DNA of 64,000 nt, taken from assembly GCA_030035585.1 (NCBI GenBank), contig CM057465.1:6609001-6673000 (forward strand). The letters are read 5' to 3'. Below the pieces are notes generated by a model. That model had not been told where the DNA came from, searched no databases, and saw nothing but the letters and a program-made list of their open reading frames with translations. A program made the translations under genes and the position numbers. Shown here one piece after another: positions 1 through 12,000 of the stretch. Each line of letters starts with the position of its first letter. The first letter of the stretch is position 1. This stretch comes from Dugong dugon. Taxonomy: Eukaryota; Chordata; Mammalia; Sirenia; Dugongidae.

Positions 1-59
1 TTCAAAACATTGAAATAGTTCTTCTGCTGGGGTCCCTGGATGACATCATTGAAGTGGAG
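1..59 (+). CDS. SMC1B: SMC1B exon, 5' end cut by the window edge
   Basis: From base 3 the frame reads [19 protein letters not shown] and ends at GAG before the donor GTATTC (60-65). It corresponds to the end of the long SMC1B coiled coil and joins in frame (phase 0) to the exon at 11240. Confidence 0.9.
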
Positions 60-3000
60 GTATTCTAGCAAGTGACGGAAACATAGGTGCAGTGTGTGGA
101 ATTTGATGTAGTGCTCTTTGACTGTTCAGTGAAATCCCAACTCTGAAGGTTCTTCCTCTTGTTCTGTAGCCCCCTTGGTTGGGGAAGATGTTTTCTAGAA
201 AGGGAAAGAGGATCATCACTCCATAAAACCGGCATTTCATGCAGTTCTCTTCTCTCTAGTTAATTCCTGGCCTGTTAGCTTCACCAGATGGACTAGAGTT
301 TCTCACCTGTATTATAGTGATGCCCTAGAGAAATCAGAGAACTAATGCTGTTGGAGCTGTGAACATTGCGGGGTGGGTGTTAGCCACAGTGAACTGCAGG
401 CCGTGTGAAAGTCGCCTGCTGGCCTGAGCAGTTGCCCTGCACTCTTGGAATGATGTTCCCCATGTGGTTGCCGGTATGGGCCTTGCTCTGCACCTTCACT
501 AAAGGCCGGCCTGCCGGCCACGTGGAGGTGGTTCCCAGAAGAAGCAGTGACCCCATCCCCACCCCTCGCCAAGTCTCGGCAGGGGTGAGAGCGCAGCGGA
601 AGGCAGGGACGGGCACTCAAGAAATCACTGGTGGTGGACATTTCTGTTTCCCTGCTTTCTTTTTCCCGTGTGTATTATATAGGACTCTTTAGGTTGGTTA
701 TAAATGCACGCCCTTGGTCTGTCCCTCATGTTAGAAAGATGTGACTAAGTTCAGAAGGCACATCTTACCCTTAGAGTAACCCAGAGGGTGGTGAGCAGAG
801 GCCCTTGTGCTGCCTCTGCAGTCATGTCTGAGTTTACACTGCGTACACCAGCGAGTTTCTACTCTCCGGGCTCCCTTCCACATCTCTCCTCCTCTTCTTG
901 CTCAACCCCAGGAGGCTCAGAAAGCTGGGCTGTTCTATCCAGTTTCCTCTCCAGAAGAGACCTTAGGCCCTCTGGGTCTTCATAGTGAAGCATCTATAAA
1001 CAGGCTTCTCTCTTGCTAATGTTGGCCACTTATGGCAGAATTTGGGTGTGACATTAGGCTCCAGAAGTCTTTGTCTCTTTTCTCTCTTTACCGGAGATCA
1101 TATTTCAGACAGGAGGTAAGAAAAGGAGAAAACCTGTCCTGGCTGCAAGTGCCATAAACCAACTGAGAGGCTTTAGGGGAAGAAAGTGGGACAAGGAGTA
1201 GGGATGAAATAGAGGTGGTCTCAGGCATGGCTCACCCATGATGGACCATGTCAGAACTCTCCTCGCTCGCTAGATACTTGCCCTTTTCTCTCCGATCAGC
1301 TTTCCCCATAAGGCTGCAACTGTGACCATTGGCTTTGACCAGCAGGGAAAGACCCTCCTCTGCCCTCTTGTTAGAACAGTCCTGAGGAAGAACCCCGTTG
1401 GCTCCTTCTGGGACATGTGTCCACTCCTTTGGGTGAGGAGAGAAGAGGGGAGGGGTCTGTTACCAGTGGATGTAGGTGGGAACATAAAAACAGTACTAAG
1501 TATAATAAAGGAAGAAGGGAAAGTCTGTTTCATAGTCAGGGTGATTTTAGAAGCATTGTGCTGTGGAACAGCGTGGGGGAGGGAGCAGTTCTGGCGACTG
1601 GCATCCAGTGCAGGTGAGCGGTCAAGTATTCATGCCCCCACCATTGGTGAACCTCCCAGACCATCCTCACATGCCCTGCTGTGGATGTGAAATTACTTAT
1701 TTCTTTATCAGCATGAAAGACATTACATTCATGGTAGGGTATTTTAAAGCAGGTATTAAGATCTTAAGCTGGATTAGTATTGAGTCATTATCAAAAAAGG
1801 AATGGTGATAGTTCTGCTCCACTTGGTGCTGATTAGGCCACAGGGAAATAATTGCATTCACTTTTTAAAGCTTGATGCTTTTTAAGAGAAAAGTGTCCAG
1901 GATAGTGACAAAGGCCCAGCCCATGTCACATTGGGAAGGGAAAGCTGAGGGGATATGGTCACGCTCTTCAAGTAGATGAAGGTCCATCATAAGTGGCGCA
2001 CTTGTTCTCTGGCCCAAAGGGAATACTGGGTTTGATAGGTAGAGGCCTAGAGTTAGATTTCTTCTGGTGGGAAAAGCTTTCAACTGGAAAGGTGGAGAGC
2101 CTCAGGTGGTGAGTTCCCTGATGGCAATTTGGTGCCACTTCTTGTGTGCCCTGTAATGGTGATGCTGTACAAGGGAGTCATAAAGCCCCAGACGGACAAG
2201 GCATTCACTCTGTTTCGTCACTCTCCAGAGGACTGAACACAGGGTGGGAACACTTGTCCTACAACAATTGTGAGGTAAAACCTGAGATTTCCCTTCCCCT
2301 GAGGTGTTCAGACAGAGGGTAAGTTACCTGCACCCGCCAGCGTTCTTCTAGAAGATTCGCATGTTGTGAGGGAGACTGTTGTAGATCACTGGCTCCCAAA
2401 TCCTAATGTGCACATGAAGCATCTGGGGATCTTGTTGCCCGAGAGACTGCATTTATTTTTATTTATTTATTTATTTTATTGTTGTAATTAAATGAAGTTT
2501 ACATTTCAAGTTAGTCTCCCATACAGAAATTTTTTTTTAATACATTTTTATGAGACCCCAGCCACTCCCCATTCTGCGACAGCACACTCCTCCCCTCCGC
2601 CCCTGATTCCCCATGAACATTCAACCAGCTCCTAACTCTCTCTGCCTTCCCATCTCACCTCTGGACATAAGCTGCCCCCTTGGTCTCTTGTATCTACTTG
2701 ACTAAGAGGCACATTCTTCACAAGTATCACTTTATGTCCCACAGTCGTCCAATCCCTGTCTGAAGAGTTGGCCTTGGAAACTGTTTTAGTTCTGGGGTGA
2801 TAGAGTCCAGGGGCCATGCTTTCCGGGGTGCCTCCAGTATCAGTCAGACCATTAAGTCTGGTCTTCTTACTAGAATTTGAGTTCTGCTTCCCATCATTCT
2901 TCTGTTCCATCAGGGACCGTCTGTTGTGTTCCCTATCAGGATGTTCATTGGTGGTAGCCAGGCACCATCTAGTTCTTCTGGTCTTAGGCTGATGAAGTCT

Positions 3001-6000
3001 CTGGTTTATGTGGCCCATTCTGTCTCATGGGCTAATACTTTCCTTGTGTCTTTGGTGTTCTTCGTTCTCCTTTACTCCAAGTGGTTGGGACCAATTGATG
3101 CATCTTAGATGGCTGCTTGCAAGCTTTCAAGATCCCAGACGCCACTCACCAAAGTAGGATGCAGAACATTTTCTTAATAAGCTTTGTCATGCCAATTGAC
3201 GTAGATGTCCTCTAAAAGCATGGTCCCCAGACCCCCCATCCCTGCTACTCTGTCTCTCAAAGTATTTGATTGTATTGAGGAAACTTCTTAGCTTTGGTTT
3301 AGTCCAGTTGTGCTGGCTTCCCCTGCATTGTGTGCTGTCCTTCCCTTCACCCAAGATAATTCTTATCTACTATCTAGTTAGTGAATAACCCTCACCCTCC
3401 CTCCCCACCCCCGTAACCATCAAAGAACGTTTTCTTCTGTGTTTAAACCTTTTCTTTAGTTTTTATAATAGTGGTCTTATACAGTATTTGTCCTTCTGTG
3501 ACTGACTAAATTCATTCAGCATAATAAGTTCCAGCTTCCACCATGTTATACAATGTTTCACAGCTTCATCAGTTCATCGTTGCGTAATATTCCATTGTGT
3601 GGATATACCATAGTTTGTTTATCCATTTGTCCATTGATGGGCACCTAGGTTGCTTCCATCTTTTTGCTATTGTGAACAGTGCTGCGATGAACATGGGTGT
3701 GCATATATCTATTCGCGTGACGGCTCTTGTTTCTCTAGGATATATTCCAAGGAGCGGGATAGCTAGATCGTATGGTACTTCTATTTCTAGCTTTTTAAGG
3801 AAGCGCCAAATCGATTTCCAAAGTGGTTGTACCAGTTTACATTCCCACCAACAGTGTATAAGTGTTCCAGTCTCTCCAGAACCTCTCCAGCATTTGTTGT
3901 TTTGTGTTTCTTGGATTAATGCTAGCCTTGTTGGGGTGAGATGATATCTCATTGTAGTTTTCATCTGCATTTCTCTAATGGCTAATGATCGTGAGCATTT
4001 CTTCATGTGTCTGTTAGCTGCCTTTGGTGAAGTGTCTGTTCATATCCTTTGCCCATTTTTTAATTGGGTGATTTGTCTTTTTGCTGTTGAGGTTTTGCGG
4101 TATCTTGTAGATTTTAGAGATTAAACGCTGATCAGATTTGTCGTAGCCAAAAACTTTTTCCCAGTCTGTAGGTTGTCATTTTACTCTTTTGGTGAAGTCT
4201 TTTGATGAGCATAACTGTTTGATTTTTAGGAGCTCCCATTTATCTGGTCTCTATTCTGGTGATTGTGCATTGTTACTTATGGTTCATATTGTGTTTATGC
4301 CATGTATTAGGGCTCTTAGCATTGTCCCTATTTTTTCTTCCATGATCTTTATCGTTTTTGATTTTATATTTAAGTCTTTGATCCATTTTGACTTAGTTTT
4401 TGTAGATGGTGTGACATATGGTCTTGTTTCAGTTTTTTGCATATAGATATCCAATTATGCCAGCACCATTTTTTAAAGAGACTGTCTTTTCCCCAGTTAA
4501 TGGACTTTGGGTCTTTTTCAAATATTAGCTGCTCATAGGTGGATGAGCTTATATGTGGATTCTCAACTCTGTTCCATTGGTCTATGTATCTGTTGTTGTA
4601 CCAGTACCAGGCTGTCTTGACTACTGTGGCAGTATAATAGGTCCTAAAATCAGGTAGTGGAAGGCCTCCCACTTCGTTCTTCTTCTTGAGTAACGCTTTA
4701 TTTATTCGGGGCCTCTTCCCTTTCCATATGAAGTTGGTGATTTGTTTCTCCATCTCATTAAAAAATGCTGGTGGAATTTGGATCGGGATTGCATTGTATC
4801 TGTAGATCGCTTTGGGTAGAATTGACATTTTCACTATGTTGAGTCTACCTATCCATGAGCAAGGTATATTTTTCCACTTATTTAAGCAGTTCTCTTAGTT
4901 TCTTGCAGTAGTGTCTTGTAGTTTTCTCTGTAAAGATCTTTTACATATCTGGTTAGATTTATTCCTAAATATTTTATCTTCTTGGGGGCTATTGTAAATG
5001 GTATTGATTTGGTGGTTTCCTCTTCAAGGTTCTCTTTGTTAGTGTAAAGGAATCCAATTGATTTTTGTATGTTTATCTTGTATCCTGAAACTTTGCTGAA
5101 ATCTTCTATTAGTTCCAGTAGTTTTCCTGTGGATTCTTTGGGGTTTTCTGTGTATAAGATCATATCATCGGCAAATAGAGATAGTCTGACTTCTTCCCTA
5201 CCTATTTGGATGCCTTTTATTTCCTTTTCTAGCCTAACTACTCTGGCTAGGACCTCCAGCACAATGTTGAATAATAGTGGTGATAAAGGGCATCCTTTTC
5301 TGGTTCCTGTTCTCAAGGGGAATGCTTTCAGAGTCTTTCCATTCAGGATGATGTTGGCTGTTGGTTTTGTGTAAATGCCCTTAATTATATTGAGGAATTT
5401 CCCTTCTATTCCTATTTTTTTGAGAGTTTTTATCATGAATGGGTGTTGGACTTTGTTGAATGCCTTTTCTGCATTGATTGATAAGATCATGTGGTTCTTG
5501 TCTTTTGTTTTATTTATCTGATGGATTACACCGATTGTTTTCCTAATGTTGAACCATCCCTGCATACCTGGTATAAATCCCACTTGATCATGATGAATTA
5601 TTTTTTTGATATGTTGCTGAATTGGCAAGAATTTTGTTGAGGATTTTTGCATCATGTTCATGAGGGATATCGGTCTATAATTTTCATTTTTTGTGGTGTT
5701 TTTACCTGGTTTTGGTATCAGGGTTATGCTGGCTTCATAGAATGAGTTTGAGAGTATTCCATCCTTTTCTATGCTTTGAAATACCTTTAGTAGAAGTGGT
5801 GTTATCTCTTCTCTGAAAGTTTGGTAGAATTCTCCAGTGAAGCCATCCGGGCCAGGACTTTTTTTTGTTGGGAGTTTTTAAATTAGCTTTTCAGTCTCTT
5901 CTTTTGTTATAGGTTTATTTAGTTGTTCTACCTCTGTTTGTGTTAATTTAGGTAGGTAGTGAGTTTCTAGAAGTTTGTCCATTTCCTCTAGGTTTTCAAA

Positions 6001-9000
6001 TTTGTCAGAGTACAATTTTTCATAGTAATCTGTTATGATTCTTTTAATTTCAGTTGGGTCTGTTGTGATATCACCCATCTCATTTCTTATACGGGTTATC
6101 TGCTTCCTCTCCAGTTTTTCTTTTGTCAGTTTGGCCAATGGTTTATCAATTTTGTTGATCTTTTCAAAGAACCTGCTTTTGGACTTGTTAACTCTTTCAG
6201 TTGTTTTTCTATTCTCTATTTCATTTAATTCTGCTCTAATTCTTACTATTTCCTTCCTTCTGGCACCTGTGGGCTTCTTTTGCTGCTCTCTTTCTACTTG
6301 TTCCAGTTGTAGGGTTAATGCTTTGATTATGAGCCTTTGTTGTTTTTGGATGTGTGCATTTATTGCTATAAACTGACCTCTGAGCACTGCTTTTGCTGTG
6401 TCCCAAAGGTTCTGGTAGGATGTGTTTTCATTCTTGTTTGATTCTATGAATTTCTTTATTCCATCCTTAATTTCTTCTATAACCCAGTAGTTTTTGAGCA
6501 AGGTGTTGTTCAGTTTCAATGTGTTTGATTTTTTTTCCTTGCTTTTTGTGTTGTGAATTTCCACTTTTATGGCTTTATGGTCAGAAAAGATGCTTTGTAA
6601 TATTTCGATGTTTTGGATTTTGTTAAGGCTTGCTTTATGGCCTAACATGTGGTCTGTTCTGGAGAATGTTCCATATGCGTTGGAAAAGAAAGTATACTTG
6701 GCCGCTTTTGGATGCAGTGTTCAGTATATGTCTATGGGATCAAGTTGGTTGATTGTAGCATTTAGCTCTTCCGTGTCTCTGTTGAGCTTCTTTCTGGATG
6801 TTCTGTTCTTCACTGAACGTGGCATGTTGAAATCTCTTACCACTGTTGTGGAGCTGTCTAGCTCACTCTTCAGAGCTGTTAGAGTTTGTTTTATGTATTT
6901 GGGAACCCTGTTGTTGGGTGCATAAATATTTATTATAGTTATGTCCTCCTGGTGTATTGACCCTTTAATCATTATATAATGCCCTTCCTTATCCTTTGTG
7001 GTGGATTTTACTTTAAAGTTTATCTTGTCAGAGATTAATATTGCCACTCCTGCTCTTTTTTGAGTGTTGTTTGCTTGATATACTTTTTTCCACCCTTTGA
7101 GTTTTAGCCTGTTTGTGTCTTTAAGGTGTGTCTCTTGTAGGCAGCATATAGATGGATCATGTTTTTGTATCCAATCTGCCACTCTCCGTCTCTTTATTGG
7201 TGCATCAAGTCCATTTACATTCAGTGTAATTATTGATAGGTATGAGTTTAGTGCTGTCATCCTGGTATCTCTTTTTGTGTGTTGTTCACAGTTTCTTTAT
7301 TCTCAGTTTTCTGTGCTGAGTCGTTTTTATGTATTTTTTTTTTTCATCTTTTTCTTTGTGTAGATTTTGTGTTTGCTGGGTCTTTATGTTTTTCTACTTT
7401 TTTATTTTGATTTGTAGGATTGTTACAGTCCTTTGTGGTTACCTCAATATTTACCCCTATTTTTCTAAGTTTATACCAGTCTTTTAATACTTTATATCAC
7501 CTTAACTTCCCCTCCATATAAAAAATCAGTGTCTCCATTTTTTAAGCCCCTCTTTTTTGTTTTAATATTATCCTTTTTTACATATTGATATCTGTTTCCC
7601 TATTTTCAGTGATTTAGCTTTGATGTATTTTCGATATCTGTGTCTGAGTCAATATCTGGTTGTTCTGTCCTGTGTTCTAGTCTTGCGTTGTTAGCTGGTG
7701 TTATTGATTATCTAATCGTAGGACTCCCTTTAGTATTTCTTGTAATTTTGGTTTGATTTTTGCAAATTCCCTGAACTTCTGTTTATCTGGAAATGCCCTA
7801 AGTTCGCCATCATATTTGAGAGACAGTTTTGCTGGATATATAATTCTTGGCTGACAGTTATTTTCCTTCACGGCTTTATATATGTCATCCCATTGTCTTC
7901 TAGCCTGCATGGTTTCTGCTGAGTAGTCCGAGCTTATTCTAATTGACTCTCCTTTGTAGATGACTTTTCTTTTATCCCTAGCTGCTCTTAAAATTCTCTC
8001 TTTATCTTTGGTTTTGGTAAGTTTGATTATAATATGTCTTGATGACTTTCTTTTGGGATCTACCTTATGTGGGGTTCGATGAACATCTTGGATAGATATC
8101 TTCTCATCTTTCATGCTATCAGGAAAGTTTTCTGCCAACAAATCTTCAGCAGTTTTCTCTGTATTTTCTGTTATCCCCCTCTGTTCTGGTACTCCAATCA
8201 CTCGTAGGTTATTTCTCTTGATAGAGTGAGTCCCACATGACTCTTAGAATTTCTGTATCCTTTTTAATTATTTTATCTGATTTTTCCTCAAATAAGTTGG
8301 CGTCAAGAGCTTTATCTTCAATGTCACTAATTCTGACTTCTACTGCCTCAGTTCTGCTTCTTTGACTTTCTATTGAGTTGTCTAATTCTGAAATTTTATT
8401 GTTAATCTTCTGGATTTCTGATTGCTGTCTCTCTATGGATTCTTGCAGCCTGTTAAATTTGGCATTATGTTCTTGAATAACTTTTTTAAGTTCCACTAGT
8501 ACTTTATATGTTCCCTGGATATTTCTGTATTCTGTAGAATTTCCTTTCTAATTTCTAGAAGAGTTCTGTGTGTTAATCTTTTGCATTCTGCCTCTGGTAA
8601 TTCCAAGAAGTTCTCTTCCTCTAGAGAATTTATTGATTCTTTATTTTGGGAGCTTGCTGAAACCATCATGGACTGCCTCTTTATGTGACTGGATATTGAC
8701 TGTTGTCTCCGAGCCATCAATAATTTATTATAATTTTATTTTGTATTTGTTTAGTGAGACCTAGCTTCTTATTTTTTTTTGTTTTGATATGCCCAAATAG
8801 GCTGCTTGTGTGCACTGGTTTGATTTTTGATGCCTTTGGATCTCTAACTTCCTGTCACCAGGTAGTTAGTTTTGTAACTAAGTATGTGCACATAGGAGTC
8901 CGTTTAATTTTCCTATATGGGTTCAGCTCGGGTGTTTGGGCAGTCAGTCACCAAGTGTGTGATGCAGGCTCTCACCCCCAGTCCTAGAGAGGCATGGGTG

Positions 9001-12000
9001 ATTGGTGCAGGCACTGGACTCTGGCTGCGGTAGGGAATCATGTGCTGAGCCAGGCAGGGGGCTGACGGCTGCTTCTGAGAGTCTGAGAGGAAAGCGTGCC
9101 CCTATTCTCTAGGGTGAGTAGGTGGGTGAGTTTTGCAGCCGGACTATGAGCACCCCACTCTGTTGGCTGTAAAGACTCGAGGGCACCACTTTTTCTTGGA
9201 CCCCTGTAGCAGGTGGCTAGGCACTTTAGGAGATATCACCAGTCCTCAGGCCCCAGCTGCAGATCGATAAAAAGTGCTTATTTAAGGGGCAGGGCTGTTT
9301 CGAGGGTCACAGATCTGCCAGTTCACAGCTGAAGCAGTTAAACTTCAGATGTTTGTCCTGTTGTACTGTGGTAGTGAGGACTAACGCCGTTCAGATGGGT
9401 CCCCACAAGTCTATACAGGGGTGTAAGGCACTTAGAATCTGCGGACCCCGATACCTGCGCCTAGCAAAGGAGCTGTGCCGACCCTGTGTTCCTGGCTTAG
9501 GGGAGCCAGTAGCTTATTTGTTCCCTCTTCAAGGCCAGCAGAATGGGTCAGGGTGCCTTTTGGGATCTACTTCTGGCCCAGCGGACTCCCGGTGCAGAGC
9601 GCAGAGGGAGGAGGTAAAAGGGAAAGAAGTTTTTCCCAAATGGGATTTTTTTTTTCAATCCCCGCAGAAGGGTGCATGCATATACTTATCTTAGCCTCTT
9701 GGGAGCTGCTTTTCACTGGTTCGGAGTGTCCAAGCAGAATCTCTGCTGCTGGGTCTCTCTCGATGTGGAAAGTGCTTCCCGAGCACACGCACAGCGCAGC
9801 TGTTTGCCTGCTTCACTGGGGACCGGTGTGGCTGCGGCGCTGCAGTTCCACCACCGCAGCTCTGGTGCTCTTTGCTTCTTGCAAAGAGTCTGCCTCTCCT
9901 CTGTCACTCAGACTTTGCCTTGTTCAGGGCTCCTAGATATTCATATAGAATCAAATCACTTGTTTTTCCAGGTCTTTGTTGTAAGAGGGATATAGGAAGC
10001 GTCTGATTACTCTGCCATGTTGGCCACACCTGAGACTGCATTTCTAGCGACTCCCAGGTGAGGCCGCTGTTGCCGGCCCACTGACCACACTTTGAGTAGC
10101 AAGGCACCAGATGACTCACAAGGAAGGTCAATATAAAATAGGTTGTAGAATCACAGAAACAGATTGTGAGGTTCAGGCTTCAATAGTACATTTTATATTC
10201 AAGTTCAACTTCTGTGTGAACTGTTGTAATAGATATGTATTGAATAAAATGTAAACTTAACTCCAGAAGTGATTTCATTTAGTTTGTTTCAGCTGAGAAT
10301 ATCTGGGAAGGAGTGAGTGACAAAGGTTTTCTTTTTTTGTTTAATTCTTTTCATTTGAGTCCTGGATTTTGGTATCAGCATTACAGCCTGAGTGAAGGAT
10401 GAGTGCTCACTGACTCATTCCTTCTTTCCTTCCTTTGCTCAGAGAGTGCTATACTGAAATTTAAATATCCACGGTCAATCACTGTATTACCCGTTGCCAT
10501 CAAGCTGATTCTAACTGATAGCGACCCTATAGGACAGAGCAGAACTGCCTGAGCTCTTAATCACTGTGCCAGCAGGGCATTAACTACTGAGAATACAGCA
10601 GTGAATATGACCGCCCCAATTCCCTTCCCTCACATTCTAGTGGGGGTAAGGTATGTGGACAAACAAAATGATAAACAGTAAAATACTGTTAGGTGGTCCT
10701 GAATGCTAAAGAAACAACGAAGCAGGGGAAGGAATAGAGGACTGGCAGAGGGGAGTTTGCAGGCTCAGGTGGAGAGGCCCAGGATGGCCACACAGAGGGT
10801 GACCGTAAGTAGAGGAGGTACAAGGGGTGGTGGTGTGCTTGTCTAGGGGAAGGCTGTGCAGGCAGAGGGCAGTGCAGTGGACATGGGCCTGCTGTGTCCA
10901 AGCAGAGTGCCATGGACGTGGGCCTGCTGTGTCCAAGCAGAGTGCGGTGGACGTGGGCCTGCTGTGTTCAAGCAGAGTGCGGTGGACGTGGGGCTGCTGT
11001 GTTCCAAGCAGCCAGTGAGGCCAGAGCAGCGTGAGCACAGGAAACTGGCACAGAATGAAGTTAGAGAGAGAGGCAACAGGGCCAGGCTGATGGGCAGATC
11101 ACCATGGCCTCACAGGCCACTGTGAAGATTTTAGCTTTTAACCTGAGTGAGGTGGCAGGCAACTGGAGGGCCTGGGGTGGATGGATGAGTAGTGATCACC
11201 ATTTCAGATAACAAGGAAAGGGCTTCATTTATTTTTCAGTTGGGAACTGAAGCAGAAGGTACCCAGGCAACAGTTGATATATATGAAAAAGAAGAAGCCA
11301 TTGAAGTGGACTACAGCTCTCTGAGAGAGGATTTGAAGGTACTAGAAAAGATTTCCATTGTGTGTAACTAACTCATGGTAATGCTGAATATTTAAATACT
11401 AATACTGCAGAATAATTTTTACACAGTACACTGTAAGTTTAACAAAAAAAAGTAGATTTCCTAACAGTTCTTAAAGAAATAGTAAATAAGTTACTTCTGT
11501 TGTTAATGTGTAGATTAGGATTTCTCGCTGTGTGTTCTGCAGAACATTCGTCCCATGAATTGTCTTTCCAAAGAAGAGTTTCTGTGGCCAACTAATTTTG
11601 AAAATCTCTATTCCCTTCCTGGGACTTAACAATGAATGTTAGAGGCTTTGAGAAATCCTGCAGTAAACAGAAGGAGACAACACCTCCCTCCAGCTTCCTG
11701 CATTTCCCATCAGTCCCCCAGTGCGTGGCCTTGGGAGCACGGGTGTCCTAAAGCCCTAGCCAATGGTGTGACAGAACTGCCAAAGCTGCAGGCACAGACC
11801 TAGACCCCCAGCTCACGGACTGCTCTGGCTCAGTTTCTTTATAATTCCTGTAGCCATACATTTCTTTGTGTGTTGGCTTCTGTTATGGATTGAATTATGT
11901 CGACCAAAAAATATGTGTTGTGAATCCTAACCTCTATGCTTGTGGTTATAATCCCATTTGGGAATGGGTTATCTTTGTTATGTTAATGAGGCAGGACTAG

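Larger units (their letters stand above)
2455..10031 (-). mobile_element. Structurally full-length afrotherian L1 LINE, decayed
   Basis: An autonomous non-LTR retrotransposon of about 7.6 kb sits antisense in an SMC1B intron. Read on the - strand it has a 5' UTR (about 10031-8721), ORF1 (8720-7701), a gap of about 440 nt, ORF2 (7260 to about 3470), a 3' UTR of about 1 kb and an AAAT-rich tail at 2455-2490. Exact 12-bp duplications flank it, so the copy inserted whole by target-primed reverse transcription. Both ORFs are broken by several frameshifts or stops (three open pieces in ORF1, at least six in ORF2), so it cannot now encode its machinery. Calling it afrotherian rests on its 3' UTR and the surrounding AfroSINEs. 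Confidence 0.93.

Noticed and set aside
1322-1690. 122-codon + strand open frame in the SMC1B intron
   Set aside because: No AG/GT borders in a compatible phase, and the coding sequence from exon 1-59 to exon 11240 is already continuous without it.
2632-3018. 128-codon - strand frame as a host gene
   Set aside because: It lies in the L1 3' UTR, and related sequence recurs in the older L1 3' end at 51040-52290.
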